Assembly (NCBI GenBank): GCA_019414725.1
Contig: DXLM01000021.1
Span: forward strand, 1-40,961
DNA length: 40,961 nucleotides
Source of the DNA: Bacteroides sp.
GTDB lineage: Bacteria > Bacteroidota > Bacteroidia > Bacteroidales > Bacteroidaceae
Direction of reading: 5' to 3'
Positions 1-8,857 of the stretch are shown here, piece after piece (the first letter of the stretch is position 1; each line of letters begins with the position of its first letter). The notes beneath the pieces were generated by a model. The model was given only the letters and a program-made list of their open reading frames with translations. It did not search any database and was not told the DNA's origin. The translations under genes and the position numbers were made by a program.

Positions 1-44
1 TTGCTCAGGAACTTATAAAAATAATTATCAATTATGTTGCGGAA

Positions 45-1280
45 TTAAGGATTACCATACTGCATCAATAATGATGTACTGTTAAACGCTTTTTCTAATG
101 AAGCTATCTGATGTTGATAGTTGTCTTTCTTCTTTTTACTGGTCTGATAAGAAACTAAAGCATCGTTTACTTCTGTTCCTGCATCTAGAAGTTTTTGTTT
201 GAAAGCCAGCAATGCTTCTTCTTGTTGTGCCTTAGCTATTCTGCGACGTGCTATAAGCGTTCCTTTATTGAATAAAGGTTCTGTTAAAGAAGCAAGTGCT
301 GATGTAACAAACTTTCCAGGATTTGTTATCAGTCCACCAATAGAATTGGTCCAGCCTGCACTTCCACTCAAGGTTATGGAAGGATAAAAAGCCGAATTTG
401 CCTGATTGGTTACATAAAAAGCTTGTTCTAGTTCATGCTCAGCTACCCGTACATCCGGTCTGTTTGCCAAAAGCTGAATAGGCACTCCAAGACTTAAAGA
501 ATGATTAAAGCTTTGTTCTGCCAATTTTCCTCTTGGTATCTCATGAGGAGTTTCGGCAAGCAATAATGAAAGTGTATTTTCCACCTGGTTAATCTGTTCC
601 TCTAAGTCTATAACAGAATTTTCCACTTCATAACAAGTAGCTTTCATCTGTGAAACCGCAGCTTCATCAGCCTGACCGGCTTCCATTAACGCCTGAGTCG
701 AAGCAACTGTTTCCTTCCATGTTTCAGCAGTGGTTTTCGATATTTCAAGCTGCTCATCAAGCATCAATAAGGTGTAGTAAGTATTTGCTATATTTGCTAC
801 CAGACTGGAATATACCGCCTGCTTATAATCCTCACTTTGTGCATAAGCAGCTTTTGCCTGACGCTTTGAATTCCGCAATTTTCCAAATATATCTATTTCC
901 CAACTGGCTGTTACCGGAAGCGTGTAAGTACGTGACACCTGGCTTTCGACTGTATTTACTCCTCCTTGTGGAGATAAAGCAAAAGACGGAAGAAAGGTCA
1001 GCTTAGCAGAAAGTAAAGATGCCTTCGCCTCTTCCACACGCAACTCTGCCGTTCGCACATCAGTATTCTGTTTCAATCCTTTTTCTATCAGATCCTGCAA
1101 AAAAGGATCTGTAAAAAAATCACGCCAATGAATACAACCCATATTTGTTGTATCTGATCCAACAGCTTCTTCTCCATATAAATTGTCAGGAACAGATGTC
1201 TGAGGCTGATATTTCGTATAAATTCCGCAACTACTTAAAAACAGCGTTATGCCGAATATAAAAACTTTTCGTGTATACAT
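45..1280 (-). CDS. RND efflux outer-membrane factor (TolC/OprM-like lipoprotein), C-terminally truncated
   Basis: Outer-membrane channel of a tripartite drug efflux pump. The first 17 residues are a signal peptide ending in a lipobox (LSS then Cys18), so the mature protein is probably lipid-anchored. The rest shows the OMF layout: long coiled-coil helices rich in A, E, Q and L, plus two beta segments (about residues 95-135 and 290-330, with the 'YPSITLSGSAGW' pattern). It is the last gene of the leftward MFP-RND-OMF operon, only 7 bases after the RND stop. The oddity is its length: 411 residues, where OprM-type family members usually have about 455-480. The frame stops just after 'LLMQYGN', where homologues continue with a TTYLEVLTAQ-like helix. 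The DNA downstream encodes no such helix in any frame, so the gene looks broken by insertion or rearrangement. Family confidence is high; activity of the shortened product is doubtful. Confidence 0.88.
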   Translation of the reverse strand: MYTRKVFIFGITLFLSSCGIYTKYQPQTSVPDNLYGEEAVGSDTTNMGCIHWRDFFTDPFLQDLIEKGLKQNTDVRTAELRVEEAKASLLSAKLTFLPSFALSPQGGVNTVESQVSRTYTLPVTASWEIDIFGKLRNSKRQAKAAYAQSEDYKQAVYSSLVANIANTYYTLLMLDEQLEISKTTAETWKETVASTQALMEAGQADEAAVSQMKATCYEVENSVIDLEEQINQVENTLSLLLAETPHEIPRGKLAEQSFNHSLSLGVPIQLLANRPDVRVAEHELEQAFYVTNQANSAFYPSITLSGSAGWTNSIGGLITNPGKFVTSALASLTEPLFNKGTLIARRRIAKAQQEEALLAFKQKLLDAGTEVNDALVSYQTSKKKKDNYQHQIASLEKAFNSTSLLMQYGNP

Positions 1281-1287
1281 ATATTAC

Positions 1288-4200
1288 TTATTTTTCTGTG
1301 CTAAAAGCACTCTTTTCTATCATTGTTTGTTCTTTTTCATACATAATCTGCTGATCAGGTTCCTTCTGCAAAGGGCCACGCAATTTTTCCTGCAAATATT
1401 CGAAAACAATAAAGAATACAGGGACAACAAAAAGCAAGGCCAAGGTTCCAATAAGCATACCTCCCACAACTCCTGTAGCCAACGAACTATTACCATTTGC
1501 TCCTGCACCAGAAGAGAACATCAACGGAAGCATACCGAATATCATACAAAGTACCGTCATGATAATAGGTCGGAAACGTGCCTGAGCTGCCGAATAAGCA
1601 GAGGAAATAATTCCCATACCTTTACGTCGACGTTCTATAGCGTACTCGGTAATCAAAATAGCCGTCTTCGCCAACAAGCCAATCAACATAATCGCTCCTG
1701 TCTGCAAATAAATATTGTTTTCCAGTCCGGCAATACGAGCAAAAAGGAAACTACCCATTAATCCGAAAGGCACAGAAAGAATAACAGCCAGAGGAACCAA
1801 GAAACTTTCATACAAACAAGACAAAATCAAATAAATAAGTACCACACACAACGTATAAACAAAAACGGTTTGTGCTCCTCCGCTACTAGCTTCCTCACGA
1901 GCCATACCTCCATATTCATAACCATAACCAGAAGGTAGTGTTTGCAATGCTACCTCTTTGATAGCTTTCTGAGCTTCACCCGTAGAATATCCCTCAGCTA
2001 CATTGACATTAACATTGATCGTATTGTAAAGATTAAAACGTTTAGCAATCTCCGCGCCTTCTTCCGAACGAAGCGTTACAAACTGACTGACAGGAGCCAT
2101 TTCTTCACCGTTTCGAACGAACATATTATCCAGCGCATGTTTATCCAGACGAGATTTCGGAGAAGCCTGAATCATAACACGGTATACTTTACCGAATTTA
2201 TTATAATTAGATACATACGATCCTCCACAATAAGCTCCCAAGACATTAAGCACATCGTTTGGAGTAATACCGGCACGCTTACATTTGGCTGCATCTACAT
2301 CCACCGCTACCTGTGGAAAATTCATAGCATAAGAACTATAAGCCATAGCAACTTCCGGACGTTGATTCAGAGCAAGAATAAACTGATTTATAGAGTTATA
2401 AAACGGTTCCATCTCACCACCGGTCTTATCTTCCATATAGAGTTCAATAGCATTTCCTGTTCCATATCCAGGAATCATGGCAGGTTGGAAACAGAATACT
2501 TGTGCTTCTTTGATATTACTAAACTGAGCATTCAGTCTTTTCATGACTGCCTCTACTGTATGCTCTTTACCCTTTCGTTTGTCCCAATGATACAAACGGA
2601 TAATAACTGTTCCATAAGAAGTTCCTTGTCCAGAAAGAAGTCCATAACCGGTAATACGCGAATAATGCTCAATCTCCGGAGTTCCTTCCAGAATATCTTG
2701 TACCTTATCCATAATCTTATTTGTTTCGGCCAGTGAATTACCCGGTGACGTACTGATATTAACCATCATGGTTCCCTGGTCTTCTTGAGGAACCAAACCA
2801 GTTTTGGTAGTAGTCATCAGATAAACCAATAAAGCACAAGCTATACCCAATGAGGTCCATACCATCCAACGATGATGAAAGAAGAACATCAGTCCTTTTT
2901 TATATTTAGCCATCATCACATTAAATGAGGCATTATAAGCAGCACGTATTCTGCCATTTATACTCCGAGCGTTTTTCTCTCCTTTTGCAGGCTTCATCAT
3001 TATGGCACATAATGCCGGACACAGTGTCAAGGCATTCAAACAAGAAATTCCGACAGATACTGCCATGGTAATACCAAACTGAGTATAAAAGACTCCTGAC
3101 GTACCTCCCATGAATGTTACCGGAATAAATACTGCCATAAAGACAAACGTACACGATACAACAGCCATAGTCACATCACTCATCGCATCTTTCGTTGCCA
3201 AATATGGAGAACGATAGCCTACGTCGAACTTAGCCTGAACTGCTTCTACAACGATAATGGCATCATCCACAACCGTTCCGATAGCCAATACCAAAGCAAA
3301 TAGTGTCAGAATATTGATACTGAATCCAGCTACCGACAAAAAGGCAAAAGTTCCGATCAACGAAACAATAATAGAAATAGACGGGATCAGTGTACTCTTG
3401 AAATCATGCAAAAAGAAATATACAACCAAAACTACCAGGATGATAGCAATCACCAAAGTTTCTATCACATTATGAATAGAAGCAAAAAGAAAATCGTTGA
3501 CACTCATCATCTGAATAAATTCAGTTCCCTTAGGCAGTTCTTCCGACATTTCATCCAACAGATTAGAGATTTCTTCGTTTACAGCAGTTGCATTAGCTCC
3601 AGCTACCTGAAATACCATAAAAGTAACCCCTGGAACTCCATCTGCCTCTCCATGAAAACTATATGATTCACGTCCCAACTCAACATCAGCTATATCTTTC
3701 ACACGGAGTACAGAACCATCTTTCTGTGAACGTATCACCATATTTTCAAATTCCTCCACACTTTTCAGTCGGCCTTTGTATTTCATGGTATACTGAAATA
3801 CGTTATCAGAACTTTCACCTAATGATCCTGTTGGAGCTTCAATATTCTGTTCATTCAATACAGCCGTCACGTCGGAAGGTGTAAGACCATATTGAGCCAT
3901 TTTATCCGGCTTCATCCAGATACGCATACTATACGTATCACCCATCAGCTGAACATCACCGACTCCCTGAATACGTTTGATACGAGGGATTACATTAATA
4001 TCGAGGTAGTTTGCCAAAAACGTTTCATCATATCGTTTATCCGGACTAATCAAACTATTAATCTGCAAGAAACTGTTCTGACGTTTAGTCGTACTGACAC
4101 CAATGGCCGTTACTTCTGCCGGCAACAATCCTTGCGCTGCCGAAACACGGTTCTGTACATTGACGGCAGCCATATCCGGATCCGTTCCTTGCTTAAAATA

Positions 4201-4479
4201 GACTAGAATTTCAGCAGTACCTGCATTGGTCGCTGTAGAAGTAATGTAAATCATATCTTCCACACCATTAATACTTTCTTCCAATGGCATGATAACACTA
4301 TTCATCACGGCATCAGCATTAGCACCCGTATAGGTAGCTTCTACACGTACGGTTGGCGGAGCAATGTCAGGATACTGCTCTACCGGCAATGTATAAAGTG
4401 AAATAAATCCAACGATTAATATCAGTATCGATATTGATAAGGCCATGACAGGCCGCTTGATAAATATATTTCCTTTCAT
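1288..4479 (-). CDS. RND multidrug efflux permease, HAE1/AcrB family
   Basis: Inner-membrane proton-driven pump subunit of 1063 residues, a normal AcrB-family length. It begins with the family's N-terminal TM1 ('FIKRPVMALSISILILIVG') and the 'LPVEQYPDIAPPTV' entry to the porter domain. Two halves, each with one TM, a large periplasmic loop and five TMs, can be followed. The proton-relay residues are canonical: TM4 carries VDDA with Asp405 and Asp406, and TM10 carries Lys938 in LLAKTAIL. The substrate cannot be read from sequence; hydrophobic drugs, dyes or bile acids are typical. It starts 9 bases after the adaptor stop and ends 7 bases before the outer-membrane gene, so the three are one operon. 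The divergent AraC regulator at 5791 is the likely local controller (inference). Confidence 0.95.
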   Translation of the reverse strand: MKGNIFIKRPVMALSISILILIVGFISLYTLPVEQYPDIAPPTVRVEATYTGANADAVMNSVIMPLEESINGVEDMIYITSTATNAGTAEILVYFKQGTDPDMAAVNVQNRVSAAQGLLPAEVTAIGVSTTKRQNSFLQINSLISPDKRYDETFLANYLDINVIPRIKRIQGVGDVQLMGDTYSMRIWMKPDKMAQYGLTPSDVTAVLNEQNIEAPTGSLGESSDNVFQYTMKYKGRLKSVEEFENMVIRSQKDGSVLRVKDIADVELGRESYSFHGEADGVPGVTFMVFQVAGANATAVNEEISNLLDEMSEELPKGTEFIQMMSVNDFLFASIHNVIETLVIAIILVVLVVYFFLHDFKSTLIPSISIIVSLIGTFAFLSVAGFSINILTLFALVLAIGTVVDDAIIVVEAVQAKFDVGYRSPYLATKDAMSDVTMAVVSCTFVFMAVFIPVTFMGGTSGVFYTQFGITMAVSVGISCLNALTLCPALCAIMMKPAKGEKNARSINGRIRAAYNASFNVMMAKYKKGLMFFFHHRWMVWTSLGIACALLVYLMTTTKTGLVPQEDQGTMMVNISTSPGNSLAETNKIMDKVQDILEGTPEIEHYSRITGYGLLSGQGTSYGTVIIRLYHWDKRKGKEHTVEAVMKRLNAQFSNIKEAQVFCFQPAMIPGYGTGNAIELYMEDKTGGEMEPFYNSINQFILALNQRPEVAMAYSSYAMNFPQVAVDVDAAKCKRAGITPNDVLNVLGAYCGGSYVSNYNKFGKVYRVMIQASPKSRLDKHALDNMFVRNGEEMAPVSQFVTLRSEEGAEIAKRFNLYNTINVNVNVAEGYSTGEAQKAIKEVALQTLPSGYGYEYGGMAREEASSGGAQTVFVYTLCVVLIYLILSCLYESFLVPLAVILSVPFGLMGSFLFARIAGLENNIYLQTGAIMLIGLLAKTAILITEYAIERRRKGMGIISSAYSAAQARFRPIIMTVLCMIFGMLPLMFSSGAGANGNSSLATGVVGGMLIGTLALLFVVPVFFIVFEYLQEKLRGPLQKEPDQQIMYEKEQTMIEKSAFSTEK

Positions 4480-4488
4480 AAGCGTCTG

Positions 4489-5604
4489 TTATTTAACTTG
4501 TATTCCTTCACGAATCATTCCGGCACCATCCGAAACAATCTCATCACCAGGTTTCAAACCATCCAATACAATATATTCCTTACCATCATTTACCGGAGCA
4601 ACCTTTATAAGTGTAGACACAGCTTTTCCATCTACAACTTTATATACCAGTATTTTATCTTGTAATTGTACCGTAGCTCCCTGTGGAATTACAATACATT
4701 TTTCATATACACTAGGTATCAATACATTGCCTGATGCTCCACTATGCAACAAACGCGAGGAATTAGGAAATACAGCACGCACCCCAACAGTTCCTGTTTC
4801 TTTATCTATAACTCCGCTAATAGATTCAATCTTTCCTTTTTCTTCATAAACAGATCCGTCATTCAGTTGCAGTTGAATAGCAGGCATATCCTGCAAGGCC
4901 TTTTCCAAAGAACCAAACTGGCGGACAAGTGATAAAAACTGATTTTCTGTCATCGAAAAATAAACATACATTTCCGAATTGTCAGAAACAGTAGTCAACG
5001 GCTGGGGCATGTTGGAATTTACTAATGTACCAACCCGGTAAGGCAACATGCCCACTACACCGTTGCTTGGACTTTTAACTTCTGTATAAGAAAGATCATT
5101 GCGTGCATTTACTTCCTGAGCTTTTGCCTGTGCCAATTGTGCCTTAGCAGTAAGATAAGCATTCTCTGTGGTTTGTAAGTTGAAGTCGGAAACTACTTTT
5201 TTCGCAAACAAAGCCTGAGTACTTTTATAAGTAAGTTCAGCTGTTGCCAGATTAGCTTTAGCAGACTCAACATTAGCCACAGCTGTTTCGAGAGCAGCTT
5301 TATAAGGTACCTGATCTATAACAAACAAGATTTCTCCTTTACGTACGATATCACCTTCTGAAACATTCAGTTTTTCAATGTATCCCGAAACCTGTGGATA
5401 AATATCGATATCCTGTTTTCCTTCAATCGAAGCTGAGTACGATGTCGTAATTTCCTTGTTTGAATCAGCATTGATAACTGCAAGGCTATAGCCCTTACTT
5501 TCATTATTATTTGTTTCTGTTTTACAGGAAATTACCCCTACAGAACAGCCTGCCAAAATCATTAGCCAAGCTTTTAGTCTAATCGTTTTTATAATCATAT
5601 TCAT
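4489..5604 (-). CDS. RND efflux periplasmic adaptor (AcrA/MexA-type membrane fusion lipoprotein)
   Basis: Periplasmic adaptor that connects the RND permease to the outer-membrane channel; first gene of the leftward operon. The signal sequence ends in a lipobox (LAG then Cys20), giving an inner-membrane lipoprotein of 371 residues. Domain order is typical: N-terminal beta-barrel and lipoyl halves ('IDIYPQVSGYIEKLNVSEGDIVRKGEILFVID', about residues 65-100), an alpha-helical hairpin (about 105-165), the second lipoyl half ('YTEVKSPSNGVVG', about 173-185), then beta-barrel and membrane-proximal domains. The start could be Met1 or Met3, which are only two codons apart. A TAnnTTTG element lies just upstream of the start. 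Substrate unknown. Confidence 0.93.
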   Translation of the reverse strand: MNMIIKTIRLKAWLMILAGCSVGVISCKTETNNNESKGYSLAVINADSNKEITTSYSASIEGKQDIDIYPQVSGYIEKLNVSEGDIVRKGEILFVIDQVPYKAALETAVANVESAKANLATAELTYKSTQALFAKKVVSDFNLQTTENAYLTAKAQLAQAKAQEVNARNDLSYTEVKSPSNGVVGMLPYRVGTLVNSNMPQPLTTVSDNSEMYVYFSMTENQFLSLVRQFGSLEKALQDMPAIQLQLNDGSVYEEKGKIESISGVIDKETGTVGVRAVFPNSSRLLHSGASGNVLIPSVYEKCIVIPQGATVQLQDKILVYKVVDGKAVSTLIKVAPVNDGKEYIVLDGLKPGDEIVSDGAGMIREGIQVK

Positions 5605-5620
5605 CTATTTTTTGTTCGTG

Positions 5621-5628
5621 CAAAAGTA
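5621..5628 (-). promoter_or_regulatory. Bacteroidetes -7 element for the leftward RND operon
   Basis: Read on the minus strand this is TACTTTTG, a full match to TAnnTTTG, 17 bases before the adaptor ATG. No good TTTG -33 box is seen at the expected distance. The intergenic region (5605-5790) is shared with the divergent AraC gene and would be the natural operator site. Confidence 0.45.
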
Positions 5629-5790
5629 GTATCTTGGCATGTAATGGAAGCTACGAATTTTCGTACAGAAATGTCTTGTTTTCTCCTTTCAGAACATATA
5701 ATTTGTTAAATACGGAAAATACAATACAGATAGAAGAAAATAAAACATTATACTTATTGTATAATTCCTCACCTTTGCAAAAAATAATTT

Positions 5791-6699
5791 ATGGAAGAGA
5801 TTATCAAACATATCGACATGGAAATGCTTAAGTCGTATAGCTATCAAGGAAGCTACACTGACGAATACTTGTTTTTTACAGACAAGCTAGAAAATATATT
5901 CCAGGAAAATAAAAATGTCAAACTGGAGTTCTTCTTAATGATTTATTGTATAGAAGGAGAAATTAAGTTGGAATTAAACAACAGTCCACACCACCTGCAT
6001 CAGAAAGATCTGATTATCAGCCTTCCCAATACGATTATCGGTCAAGTACTCGCTAGTCCTAACCATAAAATCAAAATAATCTGCTTCTCCAACCGATTAC
6101 TACAACGCCTTACTCAAACAGAAAAATATACTTGGAAGTGGGTATGCTACATACAAAAGAATCCAATAAAACACTTTGAAGGAGAAGAGGAAAAATTATT
6201 CAATCAATACTTAGACCTCATAGAAAGTAAAGCCCAAACAGGTATTAACAAAATACAAAAAGAAATCTTGTCACATATTGCATCTGCTTTTTTCGGAGAA
6301 ATGATTTCTCACACAACAAAAAAATCTGTTGAAACTGATATACGTATACCTAAAACAAATATAACTCAGTCTGATTTCCTGTTTAAACAGTTCATGGAAG
6401 CATTAGCAGCCGATAACGGCAAACACCGCACGCTCGATTATTATGCCAACTTATTCTGTTATTCTCCCAAATATCTTTCACGAATCATCAAACAAATCAG
6501 TGGAAAGAATGCCCTAAGCCTTATCCACGAAAATGCAATCGAACATATCATCTCGGAACTCAAATATTCCAACAAAAGCATCAAGGAAATAGCCATAGAC
6601 TTCGACTTCCCGAACACATCTTTCTTTGCACAATATGTAAAAAAACATTTAGGAATGACACCTACTGAATATCGCAGTAACAATCAACCAACAGATTAA
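5791..6699 (+). CDS. AraC-family transcriptional regulator, divergent to the leftward RND operon
   Basis: A 302-residue DNA-binding regulator. The N-terminal ~170 residues are a cupin-like sensor region ('LNNSPHHLHQKDLIISLPNTIIGQVLASPNHKIKIICF'). The C-terminal ~100 residues are the AraC double helix-turn-helix, with 'LDYYANLFCYSPKYLSRIIKQISG' as the first HTH and 'SIKEIAIDFDFPNTSFFAQYVKKHLGMTPTEYR' as the second plus the family signature. It is transcribed away from the MFP-RND-OMF operon across a 186-base gap, the usual layout for a local regulator, and converges on a paralogous AraC gene at 6696. Its TAA and the neighbour's stop lie within the same TTAA. The CACCTTTG at 5770-5777, just ahead of the start, resembles a weak -7 element. 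Other ATGs (codons 10 and 12) are possible starts. The ligand is unknown. Confidence 0.92.
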   Translation: MEEIIKHIDMEMLKSYSYQGSYTDEYLFFTDKLENIFQENKNVKLEFFLMIYCIEGEIKLELNNSPHHLHQKDLIISLPNTIIGQVLASPNHKIKIICFSNRLLQRLTQTEKYTWKWVCYIQKNPIKHFEGEEEKLFNQYLDLIESKAQTGINKIQKEILSHIASAFFGEMISHTTKKSVETDIRIPKTNITQSDFLFKQFMEALAADNGKHRTLDYYANLFCYSPKYLSRIIKQISGKNALSLIHENAIEHIISELKYSNKSIKEIAIDFDFPNTSFFAQYVKKHLGMTPTEYRSNNQPTD

Positions 6700-7619
6700 T
6701 CGGATATTTTAGAAGAAGTATCCGAAGACAATTGTTCCCTGTATTGCTTAGGAGAAACTCCCAGATAGCGTTTTACATATTTCCCGAAAAAAGAAAGATT
6801 TGGAAAATCAAGTTCCATCGCTATCTCTTTAATGCTTTTAGGCGACCATTGCAACATGTACTTCACGTTTTTCAACACATACTGGTTTATCAGTTCGAAA
6901 GCAGTCTGCCCGCTTACCTCTTTGCATACAGCAGAAAGATACTTAGGCGAAACATGAAGTTTATCAGCATAAAATGCAACTTTACGACAATTGTTTCCAG
7001 GAACATTCAACAGTTCAAGAAAATTCCTAAACAGCACTTCAGAAGAAGAAAATGTTTTTGGATTTTCATTATAGAAACGTTCCATTGTATCATAAAAATC
7101 ATAGTGAAACATTTCCAGCAAAGCATCAAATAGTTCTTTTTGATGCTTGCGAGGAGTTCCTGTCAGCTTTTCATAAAGCAAATTATAATACTGTTTAAAT
7201 AATCTGGCTTCATCATTATTCAGTGAAAACACAGGATGCTGTTCAACAAATGAACGGAAACTCCAGCTACTGCATTCGAATAACACCATGCTCTTCATAT
7301 ACTCCGGAGAAAGTACCACAGTACGCATTTCAAAATCAATACTTATCATACTTTTCTCAAACACAATGTTCGGAACACAGATCATCAAATCATTAGGATG
7401 AAGCATATACGAATTGCCGTTTATGAAGAAGGAAGCTTTACCCTTAACACAAAACACCAACAATACAGCATCAACCTTTACCATTGCTGCTAAGTTGGTC
7501 TGTCCGTTCTTCAAACTTTGAATAGAATCAACTATAGCAATACGGTCATCTTTATACGCTGCATTCTTATCTAAATCACTATTGTGCCATATACCGTTTT
7601 CTAATACATTTTTTACCAT
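6696..7619 (-). CDS. AraC-family transcriptional regulator, divergent to the rightward RND operon
   Basis: A paralogue of the neighbouring AraC gene. It has an N-terminal cupin-like sensor ('GKASFFINGNSYMLHPNDLMICVPNIVFEKSM') and a C-terminal double HTH ('VAFYADKLHVSPKYLSAVCKEVSGQTAFELI' and 'SIKEIAMELDFPNLSFFGKYVKRYLGVSPKQYR'). The open frame extends to an ATG at 7676, but I place the start at 7619 (MVKNVLENG). The extra 19 residues look non-native, and AGAAGAAG lies at a suitable distance before this ATG. It faces away from the MFP gene at 7821 and probably regulates that operon. The last base pairs overlap the convergent AraC gene. The ligand is unknown. Confidence 0.92.
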   Translation of the reverse strand: MVKNVLENGIWHNSDLDKNAAYKDDRIAIVDSIQSLKNGQTNLAAMVKVDAVLLVFCVKGKASFFINGNSYMLHPNDLMICVPNIVFEKSMISIDFEMRTVVLSPEYMKSMVLFECSSWSFRSFVEQHPVFSLNNDEARLFKQYYNLLYEKLTGTPRKHQKELFDALLEMFHYDFYDTMERFYNENPKTFSSSEVLFRNFLELLNVPGNNCRKVAFYADKLHVSPKYLSAVCKEVSGQTAFELINQYVLKNVKYMLQWSPKSIKEIAMELDFPNLSFFGKYVKRYLGVSPKQYREQLSSDTSSKISD

Positions 7620-7820
7620 ATTCACTTCTTCTTTTTCTGCAAAATAACAGCAATTTTCACCAACAACTATTATCAAAGTTTCCTAATTAGTGGTCATATA
7701 TTCGGATAAATAATATCGCAAGACTTTTAGAACACTTTTGAGGATGTAAAAAGAACCAGTACGTCAGGTAAAATATATTCTTTTGCCCCCGAATAATACA
7801 AAAGATAAATTCTGAAGAGT

Positions 7821-8849
7821 ATGAAAAAATGTCATTATCTCACAACCTTAGCGTTGTTATTAGCTCTGTTATCTTGTCAAAACGAAAGTAACAAGCCAGT
7901 TTCATCTGCCAGTCCGGTAAAAGTAAAAGTCATGCAAGCCTCATCTTCTGCAACCAGTGAATCCAGACATTTTTCTGGAACAGTAGAAGAATCAAGTACA
8001 ACTTCATTAAGTTTTCCAGTTATGGGAACTGTAAAAAAAATATATGTTGATTTAGGAGAAAGAGTTACACAAGGAGAATTAATCGCAGAAATAGATCCGA
8101 CTTCTATACGAAGCAGTTATGATGCTGCCAAATCAACATTGGAACAGGCAGAAGATGCATATAAAAGAATGAAGCTCCTTCATGACAAAGGCAGCATTGC
8201 CGAAATGAAATGGATAGAAGTACAAAGTAAGCTTCAGCAAGCACGCTCAATGGAAGAAGTAGCTCGAAAAAATTTAAAAGACTGCAAATTATATGCTCCA
8301 TACAGCGGAGTTATCTCAGAAAAAAATATAGAAGCCGGTCAAAATGTTATGCCGGGAGTTCCGGTTGCCCAACTGGTCGGTGTACAAGATCTGAAGGTCA
8401 AGATATCTGTTCCTGAAACTGAAATTGCCAATATACAGAAAAATCAAAAAGCAAAGATTATGATATCGGCACTGGGAAACAGTTCATTCGAAGGTGTCGT
8501 TGCCGAAAAAGGGATCGTAGCCAATACCCTATCCCGTTCGTACGATGTGAAAATCCACATTGACCATCCAAGCAAAGACATTATGCCGGGTATGGTAACA
8601 GAAGTTGTTCTGGCAACATCCGATGAAAACAACTATTATATCTTACCGGCACATGTTATTCAGTTAGATGAGAACAACCAAAATTTTGTGTGGGTAGATA
8701 TTGACGGAAAAGCAACTAAACGCACGATTCAATGTGGAAAATTCACGTCCAATGGAATCATCGTTCTATCAGGTATCAATGAAGGAGATTTGATTATAAC
8801 AGAAGGACAACAAAAAGTCTGTGAAAATACTCCTGTAACAATAAAATAA
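7821..8849 (+). CDS. RND efflux periplasmic adaptor (HlyD/AcrA-type lipoprotein)
   Basis: Adaptor of the second tripartite pump, 342 residues. A short signal peptide ends in a lipobox (LLS then Cys19). The order is lipoyl half one ('FPVMGTVKKIYVDLGERVTQGELIAEID', about residues 66-93), a short helical hairpin (about 95-150), lipoyl half two ('CKLYAPYSGVISEKNIEAGQNV', about 154-175), then beta-barrel ('LKVKISVPETEIANIQKNQKAKI') and a C-terminal domain. It differs clearly from the first adaptor, so the two operons are not a recent duplication. The RND permease starts 8 bases after its stop. The upstream 200 bases are shared with the divergent AraC gene and contain a TATTCTTTTG stretch (7776-7785) that only partly matches the -7 consensus. 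Confidence 0.92.
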   Translation: MKKCHYLTTLALLLALLSCQNESNKPVSSASPVKVKVMQASSSATSESRHFSGTVEESSTTSLSFPVMGTVKKIYVDLGERVTQGELIAEIDPTSIRSSYDAAKSTLEQAEDAYKRMKLLHDKGSIAEMKWIEVQSKLQQARSMEEVARKNLKDCKLYAPYSGVISEKNIEAGQNVMPGVPVAQLVGVQDLKVKISVPETEIANIQKNQKAKIMISALGNSSFEGVVAEKGIVANTLSRSYDVKIHIDHPSKDIMPGMVTEVVLATSDENNYYILPAHVIQLDENNQNFVWVDIDGKATKRTIQCGKFTSNGIIVLSGINEGDLIITEGQQKVCENTPVTIK

Positions 8850-8857
8850 ACATCCAT

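Noticed and set aside
1942..2736. A 264-codon open frame antisense to the first RND permease
   Set aside because: The translation is rich in Ile, Ser, Arg and Thr and shows no domain. The opposite strand is a well-conserved transporter.
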